Assembly (NCBI RefSeq): GCF_000252165.1
Contig: NZ_BAET01000002.1
Location: 62,001-126,000, forward strand
From: Glaciecola punicea ACAM 611
Lineage (GTDB): Bacteria > Pseudomonadota > Gammaproteobacteria > Enterobacterales > Alteromonadaceae
DNA: 64,000 nucleotides
Direction: 5' to 3'
Shown: positions 1 through 10,307 of the stretch, piece by piece
Layout of the letters: every line of letters starts with the position of its first letter
Numbering within the stretch: the stretch's first letter is position 1
Translations under genes and position numbers: made by a program
The notes under the pieces: generated by a model
Databases searched by the model: none
What the model saw: the letters and a program-made list of their open reading frames with translations, nothing else
Told to the model about the DNA's origin: nothing

Positions 1-1362
1 CGTATTCGTCTGGCTAGCCAAATAGGAGCTGGACTTGTAGGGGTTATGTACGTGCTTGACGAACCTTCAATTGGTTTGCACCAGCGCGACAACGAGCGCT
101 TGCTCAAAACACTTCGCCACCTGCGCGACTTAGGCAACACCGTAATAGTGGTAGAGCACGATGAAGACGCCATCAAAGAAGCCGACTACATCGTAGATAT
201 TGGCCCTGGCGCTGGCATACACGGCGGTGAAATAATCGCACAAGGCAGCTTGCAAGACATTATGTCGTGCCCTGAATCACTCACGGGGAAATATCTTGCA
301 GGCATCGAACGGATAGAAATACCAAAAGTACGCACGTCCACCGCAGACAAACATTGGTTAGAGCTAAAAGGGGCCACTGGCAACAACTTACGTAATGTAG
401 ATCTTAAAATACCCACTGGCTTGCTGACTTGTATCACCGGCGTCTCGGGCTCGGGTAAATCAACTTTAATAAACGACACTTTTTATCGCATTGCCCAGCG
501 CGAACTTAATCGCGCCACGGTGAATGAGCCCGCGCCGTATAAGTCAATGACGGGCTTAGAACATCTTGACAAAGTGGTCGACATTAATCAGGGTCCAATC
601 GGCCGAACGCCGCGTTCAAATCCAGCAACCTATGCGGGTTTATTTACGCCTATTCGTGAAATATTCTCAGGCACACAAGAGGCGCGCTCACGTGGCTACA
701 AGCCCGGCCGCTTTAGTTTCAACGTAAAAGGCGGACGCTGTGAAGCCTGCCAAGGAGATGGCTTAATAAAGGTTGAGATGCACTTTTTACCCGACGTATA
801 TGTGCCGTGCGACGTCTGCAAATGCAAGCGTTATAACCGAGAAACGCTCGAAATACGGTTTAAGAATAAGAATATCCATGAAGTGCTCGACATGACGGTT
901 GAAGACGCGCATGCGTTTTTTGAAAAGATCCCTTCAATCGCCCGCAAACTTCGTACCTTGATGGATGTAGGGCTTTCTTATATACGCTTAGGTCAATCGG
1001 CTACTACGCTTTCAGGCGGAGAAGCGCAGCGCGTTAAGTTAGCCAAAGAGCTATCAAAACGTGACACCGGCCAAACGCTTTATATTTTAGATGAACCCAC
1101 CACCGGCCTGCATTTTCACGATATAAAGCAGCTGCTGCAGGTACTGCATAGGCTAAGAGATCATGGCAACACGGTTGTGGTTATTGAGCACAATTTAGAC
1201 GTTGTAAAAACAGCAGACTGGGTCATAGACTTAGGTCCTGAAGGCGGTTCAGGCGGCGGCCAAATTATTGCACAAGGTACGCCAGAAAGCGTAGCGAAGA
1301 GTAAAAAATCGTATACGGGCGGTTTTTTAGCGCCAATGCTTAAGGCAAAGCGTCCTGCATAG
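1..1362 (+). CDS. uvrA: UvrABC excinuclease subunit A, C-terminal part (partial)
   Basis: UvrA is the ATP-dependent damage-recognition subunit of nucleotide excision repair; it loads UvrB on damaged DNA. The reading frame is open from the first base, so the gene begins outside the window and about 453 codons are visible. Seen in order: the Walker B of the first ATPase half (LDEPSIGLH) near the left edge, a second Walker A (GVSGSGKST) about residue 148, a CxxC...CxxC zinc finger (CEAC and CDVC) in the middle, an ABC signature (LSGGEAQR) and the last Walker B (LDEPTTGLH). All are intact, so this is the functional C-terminal half. A terminator hairpin follows within 30 bases. Identification is secure. 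Confidence 0.97.
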   Translation, partial: RIRLASQIGAGLVGVMYVLDEPSIGLHQRDNERLLKTLRHLRDLGNTVIVVEHDEDAIKEADYIVDIGPGAGIHGGEIIAQGSLQDIMSCPESLTGKYLAGIERIEIPKVRTSTADKHWLELKGATGNNLRNVDLKIPTGLLTCITGVSGSGKSTLINDTFYRIAQRELNRATVNEPAPYKSMTGLEHLDKVVDINQGPIGRTPRSNPATYAGLFTPIREIFSGTQEARSRGYKPGRFSFNVKGGRCEACQGDGLIKVEMHFLPDVYVPCDVCKCKRYNRETLEIRFKNKNIHEVLDMTVEDAHAFFEKIPSIARKLRTLMDVGLSYIRLGQSATTLSGGEAQRVKLAKELSKRDTGQTLYILDEPTTGLHFHDIKQLLQVLHRLRDHGNTVVVIEHNLDVVKTADWVIDLGPEGGSGGGQIIAQGTPESVAKSKKSYTGGFLAPMLKAKRPA

Positions 1363-1385
1363 GGTGCTAAGCGTGCATAGTTAAT

Positions 1386-1409
1386 AAAGCCCGCGAGGCG
1401 GGCTTTTTT
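1386..1409. terminator. Rho-independent terminator between uvrA and ppa
   Basis: A 9-bp perfect stem (AAAGCCCGC / GCGGGCTTT) with a 3-base loop is followed by a run of six T on the plus strand. It lies between the convergent ends of uvrA and ppa. On the minus strand the tail is also T-rich, so it may serve both genes. Confidence 0.9.
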
Positions 1410-1436
1410 AAACTAATATAGAAGTGCTTAAGCCTA

Positions 1437-1973
1437 CTATTTTGCATCTTTTTGGTAGCGTTCAGCGCTTGACACAAGTTCAGCTTTGGCGGCATCTATA
1501 CCTGCCCAGCCTTCAATTTTGACCCACTTGCCTTTTTCCAAATCTTTGTAATGCGAGAAGAAATGCTCAATCTGGTTTTTAGTGATTTCAGGCACATCGT
1601 CAATATCTTTGATGTCTGAGTAAATTTTAGATAGCTTATCTACCGGCACCGCAATTATTTTAGCGTCTATGCCCGACTCATCAGTCATGTTTAATACGCC
1701 TACAGGACGTACTTTAATGACCGAACCTGCAATAAGAGGATGCGGCGTCATGACGAGTACATCAACTGCGTCACCGTCGTCAGACAAAGTGTTGTTTACA
1801 TAGCCATAGTTAAGTGGATACTGCATGCAGGTACCCATAAAACGATCGACAAACAAAGCACCTGTGTCTTTGTCTACTTCATATTTTATAGGAGCCGAAT
1901 ATGCGGGTATTTCGATGATCACTAATACTTCATCAGGCAAGTTCTCACCAGCCGGTACGTTGTTCAAACTCAT
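1437..1973 (-). CDS. ppa: Inorganic pyrophosphatase (family I)
   Basis: This cytoplasmic enzyme hydrolyses pyrophosphate to phosphate and drives biosynthetic reactions forward. The protein has 178 residues, close to the 176 of E. coli Ppa. The metal-binding stretch DDGDAVDV lies at residues 65-72, at the position of Asp66-Asp71 in the E. coli enzyme. The N-terminal region with the ExPxxS/xxKYE pattern is also present. A ribosome-binding site (AAAGGA) lies just upstream of the ATG. It is followed leftward by the shared terminator with uvrA, and fbp lies upstream on the same strand about 75 bases away. The ppa-fbp-mpl neighbourhood resembles that of E. coli. Confidence 0.96.
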   Translation of the reverse strand: MSLNNVPAGENLPDEVLVIIEIPAYSAPIKYEVDKDTGALFVDRFMGTCMQYPLNYGYVNNTLSDDGDAVDVLVMTPHPLIAGSVIKVRPVGVLNMTDESGIDAKIIAVPVDKLSKIYSDIKDIDDVPEITKNQIEHFFSHYKDLEKGKWVKIEGWAGIDAAKAELVSSAERYQKDAK

Positions 1974-2048
1974 TTTTTTTCCTTTGTGTAATACTCAATT
2001 AATAATGTATATAGCCAACTACCATGAGTAGCCAGCCTTGCTGCTTGG

Positions 2049-3017
2049 CTACTTGAAACGCGCCACGCAGTTCTCAACTTCTTCTTTAGACCCAATAATA
2101 ACGGGAACGCGCTGGTGAATTTCCTCAGGCATTACATCCATAATACGGCCACTACCGGTAGAGGCTAAACCGCCGGCTTGCTCTACCAAAAACGCCATGG
2201 GATTTGCTTCGTACAATAAACGTAATTTACCTGGCATTTGTGGATTGCGCTTATCAAAAGGGTACATGAAAATACCGCCGCGGCAAAGCACCCGATGAAC
2301 GTCGCCTACCATGGCAGCAACCCAGCGCATATTGTAATCTTTTTCACGCGGCCCTTCGCTACCGGCTAATAATTCACTTACGTAGCTTTGAATGGGCTCT
2401 TGCCAATGGCGTTGGTTAGACGTGTTGATAGAAAATTCACTGGTTTGCACAGGTATTTTCACATTAGGATGCGTGAGTAGAAAGCCGCCGTGAGTTTTAT
2501 CTAGGGTATATAAATGCGTACCGCGACCGGTTGTCATGGCTAACATAGTAGAGGGGCCATATAGCACATAACCCGCTGCAACCATTTGCGTTCCCGGCTG
2601 CAAGAATGCCGAAGGGTCGTCGGCTTCCATCCACTGCGGGGCATGCGCGATTGAAAATATAGTGCCAATAAGACTATTAATTTCAGTGTTTGACGAGCCA
2701 TCTAGAGGGTCAAAGCTAACTAAGTAGTTACCGTTAGGTGAACAGGGCACCACGCTTTCTTCTTCTTCAGAAGAAATAGCCTTTACGTAACCCGACTCTG
2801 ACAATATGTCTTTTAATATCTGGTTAGAAATAACGTCTAGTTTCTTTTGTGTTTCACCCTGCACGTTTTCGCTTAAGGTTGACCCTAACACACCCGCAAG
2901 CGCGCCCTGACTCACTCGAAAAGAAATTTCTTTACAGGCAGCTAGCAGCGTGCGAATAAGTAATACTAATTCCAGCGGCGCACCGTCATGCTGTAATTGC
3001 GAATTGAGTCGTTTCAT
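2049..3017 (-). CDS. fbp: Fructose-1,6-bisphosphatase class I
   Basis: This gluconeogenic enzyme removes the 1-phosphate of fructose 1,6-bisphosphate. It has 322 residues, near the usual 330-340 of class I enzymes. The diagnostic metal- and substrate-binding motif DPLDGSSN is at residues 103-110, preceded by a run of Glu residues (about 85-88) that matches the metal-binding loop. The lysine- and arginine-containing substrate pocket ([10 protein letters not shown]) is in the C-terminal third. It is divergent from mpl, with about 220 bases of shared upstream DNA, and lies upstream of ppa on the same strand, as in the related E. coli gene order. Confidence 0.96.
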   Translation of the reverse strand: MKRLNSQLQHDGAPLELVLLIRTLLAACKEISFRVSQGALAGVLGSTLSENVQGETQKKLDVISNQILKDILSESGYVKAISSEEEESVVPCSPNGNYLVSFDPLDGSSNTEINSLIGTIFSIAHAPQWMEADDPSAFLQPGTQMVAAGYVLYGPSTMLAMTTGRGTHLYTLDKTHGGFLLTHPNVKIPVQTSEFSINTSNQRHWQEPIQSYVSELLAGSEGPREKDYNMRWVAAMVGDVHRVLCRGGIFMYPFDKRNPQMPGKLRLLYEANPMAFLVEQAGGLASTGSGRIMDVMPEEIHQRVPVIIGSKEEVENCVARFK

Positions 3018-3238
3018 TAGTAAACGTTTCCTATGTAAAATGGGGTGTTGAATTGTTAATCAAATAAATTATGGCATAACTTGACCACAAAATGGACTAA
3101 ACCAATGAAAAAAAGTCAAACACTTTAGTCTCATGCTTCTATAGTGTAACTGGGTTACCAAGCGATTAAAAACAGTTATTTCGGCTTGCTCAACTCATCT
3201 GCTACACTTAGTGAATTATTCATTAAACAATATAAAAC

Positions 3239-4618
3239 ATGCACGTACATATACTAGGAATTTGTGGCACATTTATGGGCGGTATCGCTGCCATTGCTAA
3301 AAGCGTGGGCCATACCGTCACCGGCTCTGATCATAATGTTTATCCCCCCATGAGCACCCAGTTAGAGCAGCTTGATATCACCCTATTCCAAGGCTACGAT
3401 GACAGTCAGTTTACGCCTACACCCGACATGGTCATCATTGGCAATGCATTAGGACGTGCAAACCCCGCAGTAGAATATGTCTTGAATAAAGGCTTGGCGT
3501 ATACTAGCGGGCCTCAGTGGCTACTAGAAAATTTACTAAAAGATCGGTGGGTGCTAGCGATTTCAGGCACCCATGGCAAAACCTCAACTAGCAGCATGTT
3601 GGCCTGGATTATGGAGTCGGCTGGCTTAGCGCCCGGATTTTTAATAGGCGGCGTACCCGAAAATTTTGGCATATCGGCACGCGTAGGCCAGTCTCCCTTT
3701 TTTGTGATAGAAGCAGACGAATACGACAGTGCTTTTTTTGATAAACGCTCAAAGTTTATTCACTATCGACCCCGGACGCTTGTGATCAACAATCTTGAAT
3801 TTGATCACGCTGATATTTTTGAAGACTTAAACGCCATCAAAAAGCAGTTTCACCATCTCGTTAGAACCGTACCTGGAAATGGTCGTATAATATCACCCGC
3901 TGACGAGCCTAATGTTCAGTCGATGTTAGAAATGGGCTGCTGGAGCGAACAAAGCTTGGTAGGAAACGCTAGTGAGTCGCGCTATAAGGCCACTAAAATA
4001 AGCCCCAACTGCAGTGAGTTTTTACTCACCCACACCAGTGATATTCAAGGAAGGGTAAGCACAATAGTAAACTGGCCGCTCATTGGCGAGCACAATATGA
4101 ATAATGCGGTAACGGCGATTGCCGCGGCGCATCATGCGGGCGTGGATATAAAAGATGCGGTCGCAGCTATGGCGACGTTCAAAAATGTAAAACGCCGCAT
4201 GGAAGTAAAAGGCGTGGTAAATGGCATTACTGTTTACGACGACTTCGCTCACCACCCCACGGCAATTAAAACGACCCTGCAGGGTTTACGCGCCAGCGTA
4301 GGTAAGCAGAAGATTGTCGCCATACTTGAACTTCGCTCTAATACCATGCGTACAGGCGTGCATAAGGATGCATTGTCAACGGCGTGGGAAGAGGCAGATT
4401 CAGTGCACCTGCTCGAGCCTGCGCATTTAACGTGGTCGCTCAACGATGTTATTAACAACAGTAAGACGTTGGTAATACCGCACAAAACAGTACAATCCAT
4501 TGTAGATGCGGTTGTTAAATCGGCACAAGCGGGCACTCACATCTTGGTCATGAGCAACGGCGGATTCGGCGCTATTCACCAGAAATTATTAAATACCTTA
4601 GGAGAAATAGATGGGTAA
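3239..4618 (+). CDS. mpl: UDP-N-acetylmuramate:L-alanyl-gamma-D-glutamyl-meso-diaminopimelate ligase
   Basis: Mpl joins the recycled tripeptide L-Ala-gamma-D-Glu-meso-DAP to UDP-MurNAc in peptidoglycan recycling. The 459-residue protein has the Mur-ligase layout: an N-terminal nucleotide-sugar domain starting HILGICGTFMGG, the ATP loop GTHGKTSTS at residues 110-118, a central ATPase domain with HNMNNAVTAIAAA, and a C-terminal domain with DDFAHHPTAI. The length matches E. coli Mpl (457). The last codons overlap the ATG of a ubiX remnant: a Shine-Dalgarno-like GGAGAA sits inside the end of mpl. Identification is secure. Confidence 0.96.
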   Translation: MHVHILGICGTFMGGIAAIAKSVGHTVTGSDHNVYPPMSTQLEQLDITLFQGYDDSQFTPTPDMVIIGNALGRANPAVEYVLNKGLAYTSGPQWLLENLLKDRWVLAISGTHGKTSTSSMLAWIMESAGLAPGFLIGGVPENFGISARVGQSPFFVIEADEYDSAFFDKRSKFIHYRPRTLVINNLEFDHADIFEDLNAIKKQFHHLVRTVPGNGRIISPADEPNVQSMLEMGCWSEQSLVGNASESRYKATKISPNCSEFLLTHTSDIQGRVSTIVNWPLIGEHNMNNAVTAIAAAHHAGVDIKDAVAAMATFKNVKRRMEVKGVVNGITVYDDFAHHPTAIKTTLQGLRASVGKQKIVAILELRSNTMRTGVHKDALSTAWEEADSVHLLEPAHLTWSLNDVINNSKTLVIPHKTVQSIVDAVVKSAQAGTHILVMSNGGFGAIHQKLLNTLGEIDG

Positions 4619-4773
4619 AGCAATAATATTAGCGATAACAGGCGCCGACGTGGTCATAAAAGAGCGGGCAGCTTATACTGTTGCCGCGTGAAATGCCGTT
4701 TTTAAGCAATCACCTAGACATACCCCAAACCTTAGTAAAGCCTTGGGGTTATCGATTCCCTAAAGAGATATAA
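4611..4773 (+). pseudogene. ubiX: Remnant of flavin prenyltransferase UbiX
   Basis: The ATG at 4611 overlaps the mpl stop and has a good ribosome-binding site, but its frame ends after 26 codons. The peptide starts GKAIILAITGA, like the start of UbiX, then jumps to DVVIKER, a motif that lies far inside normal UbiX. From 4678 the next frame continues the UbiX order: LLPREMPF, the conserved substrate-binding segment, and then an end (LVKPWG) that resembles the UbiX C-terminus, closing at 4773. This fits a gene of about 190-200 codons shrunk by internal deletions and one frameshift. Family assignment is from remembered motifs. A working UbiX would have to be encoded elsewhere. Confidence 0.72.
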
Positions 4774-4788
4774 AAAGAGAACTATCAT

Positions 4789-5577
4789 ATGAAATTAGCA
4801 AAATCGCTCATATTGGCAGGCATGTTAGCCGCATCTGCGTATTCACAGGTAGCGAACGCGTGGGGTCAAACAGGGCATCGTGTTACCGGTCAAATTGCCG
4901 AACTATATTTAAGCATAAGCGCACGCTCAGCCATACAATCTATTCTAGACAACGAAGGTTTAGCTGAAATAAGCACCTACGCGGATGAAAACCGCTCCAA
5001 CCCTGCCCACTTTTGGCAAAAAGTAGCTGGCCCCTTCCATTACGTTACCGTGCCGCCGGGCAAAACATACGTTGAGGTAGGTGCCCCAGAAGAAGGCGAT
5101 TCCCTTACCGCTATTGAAATGTACACCAAAACGCTACAAGATCCGCAGTCATCGCGGGCCGACAAACAGCTAGCGCTGAAGATGATTGTGCATATTATTG
5201 GCGATTTGCATCAGCCCCTACACGCAGGTAACGGTAACGATCGCGGCGCTAACGATGTGAAAGTTGAGTTTTTTTGGGAAGATTCTAATTTACATCGTGT
5301 ATGGGACTCGGGCTTAATTGATCGCAAGCAGCTGTCATATACTGAATGGTATAAGTTCTTAGCGCCCAAAATTTCCGCTGAAAAAGCGGCGGCTTGGCAA
5401 ACGACAGATCCACTCGTGTATATTCAAGAAAGCGTCGAAATCAGGGATACCATTTATCCCGACGGGGAAGTCTTATCGTGGCAGTATTTGTATGATCATA
5501 CACCGGTCATGACGCTGCGTTTGCAGCAAGCTGGCGTTAGAATTGCGGCGCACTTGAATGCGGTATTTGCAAAGTAA
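4789..5577 (+). CDS. Secreted S1/P1-type zinc nuclease
   Basis: Enzymes of this family cut single-stranded DNA and RNA and remove 3' phosphates outside the cytoplasm. The 262-residue protein starts with a typical signal peptide (residues 1-24, cleavage after VANA). Mature residue 1 is then the Trp that ligates zinc in this family. The other ligands are in place: His30, Asp66, His84, His135, Asp139, His145, His169 and Asp173, with the spacing of P1 nuclease. All nine trinuclear zinc ligands are thus visible, so activity is likely. The gene stands alone after the ubiX remnant. A role in scavenging phosphate or nucleotides from DNA is inferred. Confidence 0.93.
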   Translation: MKLAKSLILAGMLAASAYSQVANAWGQTGHRVTGQIAELYLSISARSAIQSILDNEGLAEISTYADENRSNPAHFWQKVAGPFHYVTVPPGKTYVEVGAPEEGDSLTAIEMYTKTLQDPQSSRADKQLALKMIVHIIGDLHQPLHAGNGNDRGANDVKVEFFWEDSNLHRVWDSGLIDRKQLSYTEWYKFLAPKISAEKAAAWQTTDPLVYIQESVEIRDTIYPDGEVLSWQYLYDHTPVMTLRLQQAGVRIAAHLNAVFAK

Positions 5578-5671
5578 ACACGCCGTCGCTTCTCGTTTTG
5601 CTTGTCTAGTATGATAGCCGTTGGTGAAAGACGCGTTTTGTGCTTCTCACCAACTGTTTATACGGTAAGGT

Positions 5672-6157
5672 TTACTCTAAATCTAAGGGTTCGCCTGACA
5701 CTACAATGCCAGTGTTGTCTGCATATAAATGGTCCTCAGGTAGGAAAGTCACGCCTGCGAAATTAACCGCTATGTCTAAGTCGCCCACTTCACGCGAGTC
5801 GGCACTTACGGGAATAGCGCCTAGGGCATGAATGCCAATATCATAGTCTTGCAGTAAATCCACATCGCGAATAGCGCCATAGCAGATTATGCCTTCCCAG
5901 TCGTTTTCTAGGGCTAGCTGAATATTTTCTGCGTCAACTAAGGCACGCCTAAGTGAGCCGCCCCCGTCTATTAGCAGTACTTTACCCATGCCGTTTGTGG
6001 CGAGTATTTTGTCAACCAAACCGCGATTTTCAAAACATTTTACAGTGGTTATTTCACCGCAATACACAACGCGTGCGCCAAAGTTAGTAAATATTGGATC
6101 AACTACGTCAACACTGTCAGCAAACAAGTCGCATATTTCAGATGTATTGAAGTCCAT
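5672..6157 (-). CDS. rraA: Regulator of RNase E activity A
   Basis: RraA binds RNase E and inhibits its RNA processing, so it shifts mRNA abundance globally. The 161-residue protein matches the family length and core: the N-terminal TSEICDLFAD, the central GKVLLIDGGGSLRRAL, and the GIICYGAIRDVD and VSADSREVGDLD segments. The start has an AAGGAA ribosome-binding site five bases upstream of the ATG. It converges with the S1/P1 nuclease gene, and its 5' end faces the lptM-lysA operon. Related proteins include class II aldolase-type 4-hydroxy-4-methyl-2-oxoglutarate aldolases, but the short length and the motifs favour RraA. Confidence 0.93.
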   Translation of the reverse strand: MDFNTSEICDLFADSVDVVDPIFTNFGARVVYCGEITTVKCFENRGLVDKILATNGMGKVLLIDGGGSLRRALVDAENIQLALENDWEGIICYGAIRDVDLLQDYDIGIHALGAIPVSADSREVGDLDIAVNFAGVTFLPEDHLYADNTGIVVSGEPLDLE

Positions 6158-6325
6158 GGCTATTCCTTACAAGTATAAGATTACACTATTTCAGACTAGC
6201 ACACTTTTGTAATTTCTACATACCAGTCTTGCATCTAAAGCTATGTAAATATCTATTCTAAAAGGTTGCTTTTTTGCCTCGCTCAAGGCATGGTTAGCAC
6301 AATTATATTTGTCAGAATTGAACTT

Positions 6326-6511
6326 ATGCGTCACCTAAAACTAACGGCTGTGATTGGCGTAGTGTTACTGCTTCTTAGCGGCTGTGGGCAAAGAGGCCCG
6401 CTTTATATACCTCAAGACATGCCTCAAGAAAACACAGAACCAACGTTAGTGCCAATTACACAAAACGTCCTGCCAGCTTCATCTTCTTCGCTTACGCTAA
6501 AAGGGGCCTAA
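6326..6511 (+). CDS. lptM: Small LptM (YifL)-like lipoprotein
   Basis: The 61-residue product from the ATG at 6326 has a charged N-terminus (MRHLK), a hydrophobic stretch and a lipobox ending SGC, followed by GQRGPLY, the hallmark of the LptM/YifL family. LptM helps mature the LPS translocon LptD at the outer membrane. An upstream in-frame ATG exists, but the shorter start gives the proper signal sequence. It lies directly upstream of lysA and dapF; yifL next to dapF is also the arrangement in E. coli. It is often missed because of its size. Confidence 0.85.
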   Translation: MRHLKLTAVIGVVLLLLSGCGQRGPLYIPQDMPQENTEPTLVPITQNVLPASSSSLTLKGA

Positions 6512-6514
6512 CAA

Positions 6515-7765
6515 ATGGACTTTTTTACGTATAAAGACAATCTGTTGTTTGCAGAAGAAGTTGCGGTAGACGATATTATTGCCGAACATGGCACGCCCGC
6601 CTATATTTATTCTAGAGCGACATTAGAGCGACATTGGCATGCTTTTAACAATGCAGTAAGCGCTCACAAACATCTTATATGCTACGCGGTAAAAGCAAAT
6701 TCAAACATAGGTGTACTGTCGGTATTAGCCAAGCTAGGTTCGGGATTTGATATTGTATCAGGCGGTGAGCTCGCGCGCGTGATTGAAGCAGGCGGAGACC
6801 CTGCAAAAGTGGTTTTTTCAGGCGTAGCCAAAACACAAGGCGAAATAGCCTATGCGCTAGAACAAGGCATAAAGTGCTTTAATGTAGAATCATTTCCCGA
6901 ACTCGACCGAATTAATACCGTGGCCAAAGAAATGGGCAAAAAGGCACCTATATCGCTGCGTATTAACCCTGATGTCGACGCTAAAACACATCCTTATATT
7001 TCGACAGGTTTAAAAGCGAACAAATTTGGTATCTCAAGAGAGTATGCTATTGGGGCCTACGAGTATGCTAACACTCTGTCAAACCTTGACATTCAGGGCA
7101 TGGATTGCCATATAGGCTCGCAAATAACCGAGCTGTCGCCCTTTGTTGATACGCTTGAAAGACTCTTAGCCTTAATTGACCAGTTAGCGGCAAAAGGCAT
7201 CCATATCGCTCACCTCGATGTAGGTGGAGGCCTAGGCGTCAGATACAACGAAGAATCACCACCACACCCAAATGAATACGCAGCCGCTATGGCCACAACA
7301 ATGGTAGGCCGCGAAGACCTTATGCTAATACTAGAGCCCGGCCGGGCCATAGCCGCAAATGCGGGCATTTTAGTTACCAAAGTGGAATTTTTAAAACAGG
7401 GTGAAGAGAAAAACTTCGCCATTGTAGATGCGGCAATGAACGATTTAATCCGCCCTGCGCTGTATAACGCTTGGCAAAAAATAGAACCCACCAATGTACG
7501 AGAAGGCGCGGGTAAAAAATACGACGTTGTCGGCCCGGTGTGTGAAACTGGCGACTTTTTAGGCAAAGACCGCGTGCTAAACATTGAGCCAAACGACAAC
7601 CTCGCGGTTAAAAGTGCGGGTGCCTACGGCTTTGTGATGGCTAGTAACTACAATAGCCGCTGCCGCTGCCCCGAAATAATGGTAGACGGTGACAAAGTGT
7701 ATGTTGTGCGGATGCGCGAAACCCTAAGTGACCTTTACAAAGGCGAACAAAGGGTGCCTAACTAG
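6515..7765 (+). CDS. lysA: Diaminopimelate decarboxylase
   Basis: LysA is the PLP enzyme that turns meso-diaminopimelate into L-lysine, the last step of lysine synthesis. The protein has 416 residues, as usual. The PLP lysine is Lys60 in CYAVKANSN; the glycine-rich phosphate-binding loop LDVGGGLGVRY lies in the middle; the C-terminal GPVCETGDFLG carries the active-site Cys contributed across the dimer. The gene starts three bases after lptM and ends three bases before dapF, so the two enzymes that share meso-DAP metabolism are translated together. Confidence 0.96.
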   Translation: MDFFTYKDNLLFAEEVAVDDIIAEHGTPAYIYSRATLERHWHAFNNAVSAHKHLICYAVKANSNIGVLSVLAKLGSGFDIVSGGELARVIEAGGDPAKVVFSGVAKTQGEIAYALEQGIKCFNVESFPELDRINTVAKEMGKKAPISLRINPDVDAKTHPYISTGLKANKFGISREYAIGAYEYANTLSNLDIQGMDCHIGSQITELSPFVDTLERLLALIDQLAAKGIHIAHLDVGGGLGVRYNEESPPHPNEYAAAMATTMVGREDLMLILEPGRAIAANAGILVTKVEFLKQGEEKNFAIVDAAMNDLIRPALYNAWQKIEPTNVREGAGKKYDVVGPVCETGDFLGKDRVLNIEPNDNLAVKSAGAYGFVMASNYNSRCRCPEIMVDGDKVYVVRMRETLSDLYKGEQRVPN

Positions 7766-7768
7766 CCT

Positions 7769-8659
7769 ATGCAAAATGACGGCAACTACCCTCAACAAGA
7801 ACAGCACTTTGCCCATAAGCAAAAAAAAAGCATTATCCACTTTTCCAAAATGCATGGTTTGGGTAACGATTTTATGGTGATAGACAACATCACGCAAAAT
7901 GTATTTTTTTCGAAAGAAAAAATATTGGCCTTGGCAGATCGCAATTTCGGCATTGGCTTTGACCAGTTGCTTCTTGTTGAGCCGCCCTACGACCCTGAAC
8001 AAGACTTCCACTACCGTATCTTTAACGCCGACGGCAACGAAGTTGCGCAATGCGGCAATGGCGCTCGCTGTTTTGCACGTTTTGTTAGAAATAAAGGGCT
8101 GACCAATCGTAATAAAATAAGCGTTAGCACCAAATCGGGGCGCATGATTCTGTATCTTGAAAAAGACGGCAACGTTACTGTTAATATGGGAAAGCCTAAT
8201 TTCATCCCTGAGTACGTGCCATTTAAGGCCAACAAGCAAGAGAACACCTATATTATCAGAGAAGACGACCAGACTTTTTTCTGCGGCGTAGCGTCTATGG
8301 GCAATCCGCACTGCGTGATTGAAGTTGCCAACATAGACAAAATAGACATTAACAACATAGGCTCCATTTTAGGCAAACACGAACGCTTTGTTGAAGGCGT
8401 AAATGTAGGGTTTATGCAAATAGTCAGTAAACACGAAATTAAGCTAAGAGTATATGAACGTGGCGCGGGCGAAACTTTAGCCTGCGGCAGCGGTGCATGT
8501 GCGGCAGTGGCCATAGGACAAATGCAGAAAAAACTTGGCCAAGATGTTAAAGTTGTGCTGCGCGGTGGTGAGCTAAAAATACGCTGGCAGGGCGGCGACT
8601 CAATGTTGAAAATGACCGGCCCAGCAGAACATATTTACGATGGACAAATATCAATATGA
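7769..8659 (+). CDS. dapF: Diaminopimelate epimerase
   Basis: DapF converts LL-DAP to meso-DAP for peptidoglycan and lysine. Both catalytic cysteines are present: Cys95 in QCGNGARC and Cys239 in ACGSGACAA. The protein (296 residues) is about 20 residues longer than usual, because the family normally begins near [14 protein letters not shown]. No ATG, GTG or TTG lies closer to that point, so the ATG at 7769 is kept. The extension is hydrophilic (Gln/His/Lys-rich) and contains a run of nine A at 7821-7829. The end overlaps the next gene by four bases (ATGA). Confidence 0.95.
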   Translation: MQNDGNYPQQEQHFAHKQKKSIIHFSKMHGLGNDFMVIDNITQNVFFSKEKILALADRNFGIGFDQLLLVEPPYDPEQDFHYRIFNADGNEVAQCGNGARCFARFVRNKGLTNRNKISVSTKSGRMILYLEKDGNVTVNMGKPNFIPEYVPFKANKQENTYIIREDDQTFFCGVASMGNPHCVIEVANIDKIDINNIGSILGKHERFVEGVNVGFMQIVSKHEIKLRVYERGAGETLACGSGACAAVAIGQMQKKLGQDVKVVLRGGELKIRWQGGDSMLKMTGPAEHIYDGQISI

Positions 8660-9402
8660 CAGACTTAAACGCAAAGCCAAGCGTGGCTCAGTGGGAAGTA
8701 AACGACCTCAACGATTTATCGCCACGGGTAAAAAAAGAGTTAGTCAGTAATTACCTACTAGCTAACCCAAGTTTTTTGATCGACAACCCCGATTTATTGG
8801 TGCAAATTCAGGTTCAGATGCAGCATAACGGCGTGGTGTCACTCACCCAAATTCAAGCAGCCCAGTCGCGTGAAAAAATTCAGCTGCTCAAATCACAGTT
8901 AGAAGCGTTAGTCCACAACGCGCGCAAAAATGAAGTGATTTATAAAACCTACGCCGACCTAAATCTTGCTTTAGTCAATACGACGAGTATCGTTGAGGTA
9001 GAGTTATGTTTACACACGCACTTAGTCGGTACTTTGCGCCTTGAGTCGGTCCGCCTTGTGTTACTCAATAATGATAATACCCAGCATGCACCCCTTTCTG
9101 AAATACAGCAGCGCTCACTTTTTGATAAAAAGCTTGCTCGCCAACCGTTTTATTTTGGCCGTGTGGGTAACATTGAAAAAGGCGCACTTTTTCCAAAAGC
9201 TGAAGCCGAGTCAGTTGCGCTGGTATTGTTAAATGAACACGACACATCTACGCAAAATACATTGCGCTCAGACAAGCCTGCCAACATGGGCCTTTTAGCC
9301 ATAGCCAGTAAAGATCCCTTGCACTTTCAGCCTGAAATGGACACGGTGCTGCTAAACTATTTGCGTAAAAACCTTAATCATCATCTAATAAGACTGCGCT
9401 AA
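8656..9402 (+). CDS. DUF484 family protein (YigA-like)
   Basis: The 248-residue protein belongs to the DUF484 family, a GAF-like fold of unknown function nearly always found between dapF and xerC. Visible hallmarks are the N-terminal part [19 protein letters not shown], a helical linker rich in Gln, and a C-terminal GAF-like domain ending in [14 protein letters not shown]. The start overlaps dapF by four bases (ATGA), showing translational coupling, and xerC starts five bases after its stop. Conserved linkage with xerC suggests a role related to chromosome dimer resolution or its regulation, but this is not established. Confidence 0.9.
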   Translation: MTDLNAKPSVAQWEVNDLNDLSPRVKKELVSNYLLANPSFLIDNPDLLVQIQVQMQHNGVVSLTQIQAAQSREKIQLLKSQLEALVHNARKNEVIYKTYADLNLALVNTTSIVEVELCLHTHLVGTLRLESVRLVLLNNDNTQHAPLSEIQQRSLFDKKLARQPFYFGRVGNIEKGALFPKAEAESVALVLLNEHDTSTQNTLRSDKPANMGLLAIASKDPLHFQPEMDTVLLNYLRKNLNHHLIRLR

Positions 9403-9407
9403 GGTTT

Positions 9408-10307
9408 ATGGATACTGACGCTAGCAGCCTACATACTTGGGTAAATAGCTACATCCAAGAGTGTAGAGTTGAGCGCCAGCTATCGCCGCACACTATAAAA
9501 AGCTACACACGCCAGCTACAAAGCGTGGTTAAACATATCAGAATAAGCCAGTGGCAAGACCTAAGCCCAACCATAGCCAGACGTATTTTACAGCAGGCAA
9601 ATAAAGAGGGTTTGTCAGCCCGCTCTATTAACCTTCGCCTTTCCGTGCTGCGTAATTTTTGTCGATTTTTGGTGCATAAAAAAGTGATGCCTAATAATCC
9701 GCTAGACGCTATTCATTCTGTTAAACAAAACAAACCCCTGCCCAAATATTTAAATGTAGACGAAGTCAGTAGCTTATTAAATTTTGAAGGCGATGACTTT
9801 TTAAGCCTGCGCGACAAATGCTTATTTGAGGTCATGTACGGATGCGGGCTTCGTTTATCGGAGCTTACCGGCTTAATGCATAACGATTTATTAGGCGACG
9901 GCACGCTCAAAGTCACCGGTAAAGGCAATAAACAGCGTATATTACCCATTGGCAGCAAAGCGCAGATAGCCATTGATGAGTATTTCCTCGTGCGCAAAGC
10001 GCTAGTTGATTTTTCAATAGAGCCCGCGCTTTTTATTTCTATTAGACAAACCAGCTTATCAAATCGCCAAGTGGCAAACAGATTAGAGAAATGGGCGAAA
10101 CATCAAACCCTATATCAGCAAATTAGCCCACATACGCTACGCCACTCCTTTGCCACGCACTTGCTTGAATCGAGCAATGATTTACGCGGCGTACAAGAGC
10201 TATTAGGTCACGCTAGTTTGTCAACCACGCAAGTATATACGCACTTAAATTTTCAGCATTTAAGTGCGGTATACGACAACGCACATCCACGAGCACGCAA
10301 AAAATGA
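9408..10307 (+). CDS. xerC: Tyrosine recombinase XerC
   Basis: XerC works with XerD at the dif site to resolve chromosome dimers before division. The 299-residue protein has an N-terminal SAM-like DNA-binding domain ([13 protein letters not shown]) and a complete C-terminal catalytic set: Arg149, Lys172, His242, Arg245, His268 and the nucleophile Tyr277 in QVYTH. These positions match the E. coli enzyme to within two residues. It overlaps yigB by four bases. The position in the dapF-DUF484-xerC-yigB cluster separates it from XerD and from phage integrases. Confidence 0.96.
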   Translation: MDTDASSLHTWVNSYIQECRVERQLSPHTIKSYTRQLQSVVKHIRISQWQDLSPTIARRILQQANKEGLSARSINLRLSVLRNFCRFLVHKKVMPNNPLDAIHSVKQNKPLPKYLNVDEVSSLLNFEGDDFLSLRDKCLFEVMYGCGLRLSELTGLMHNDLLGDGTLKVTGKGNKQRILPIGSKAQIAIDEYFLVRKALVDFSIEPALFISIRQTSLSNRQVANRLEKWAKHQTLYQQISPHTLRHSFATHLLESSNDLRGVQELLGHASLSTTQVYTHLNFQHLSAVYDNAHPRARKK

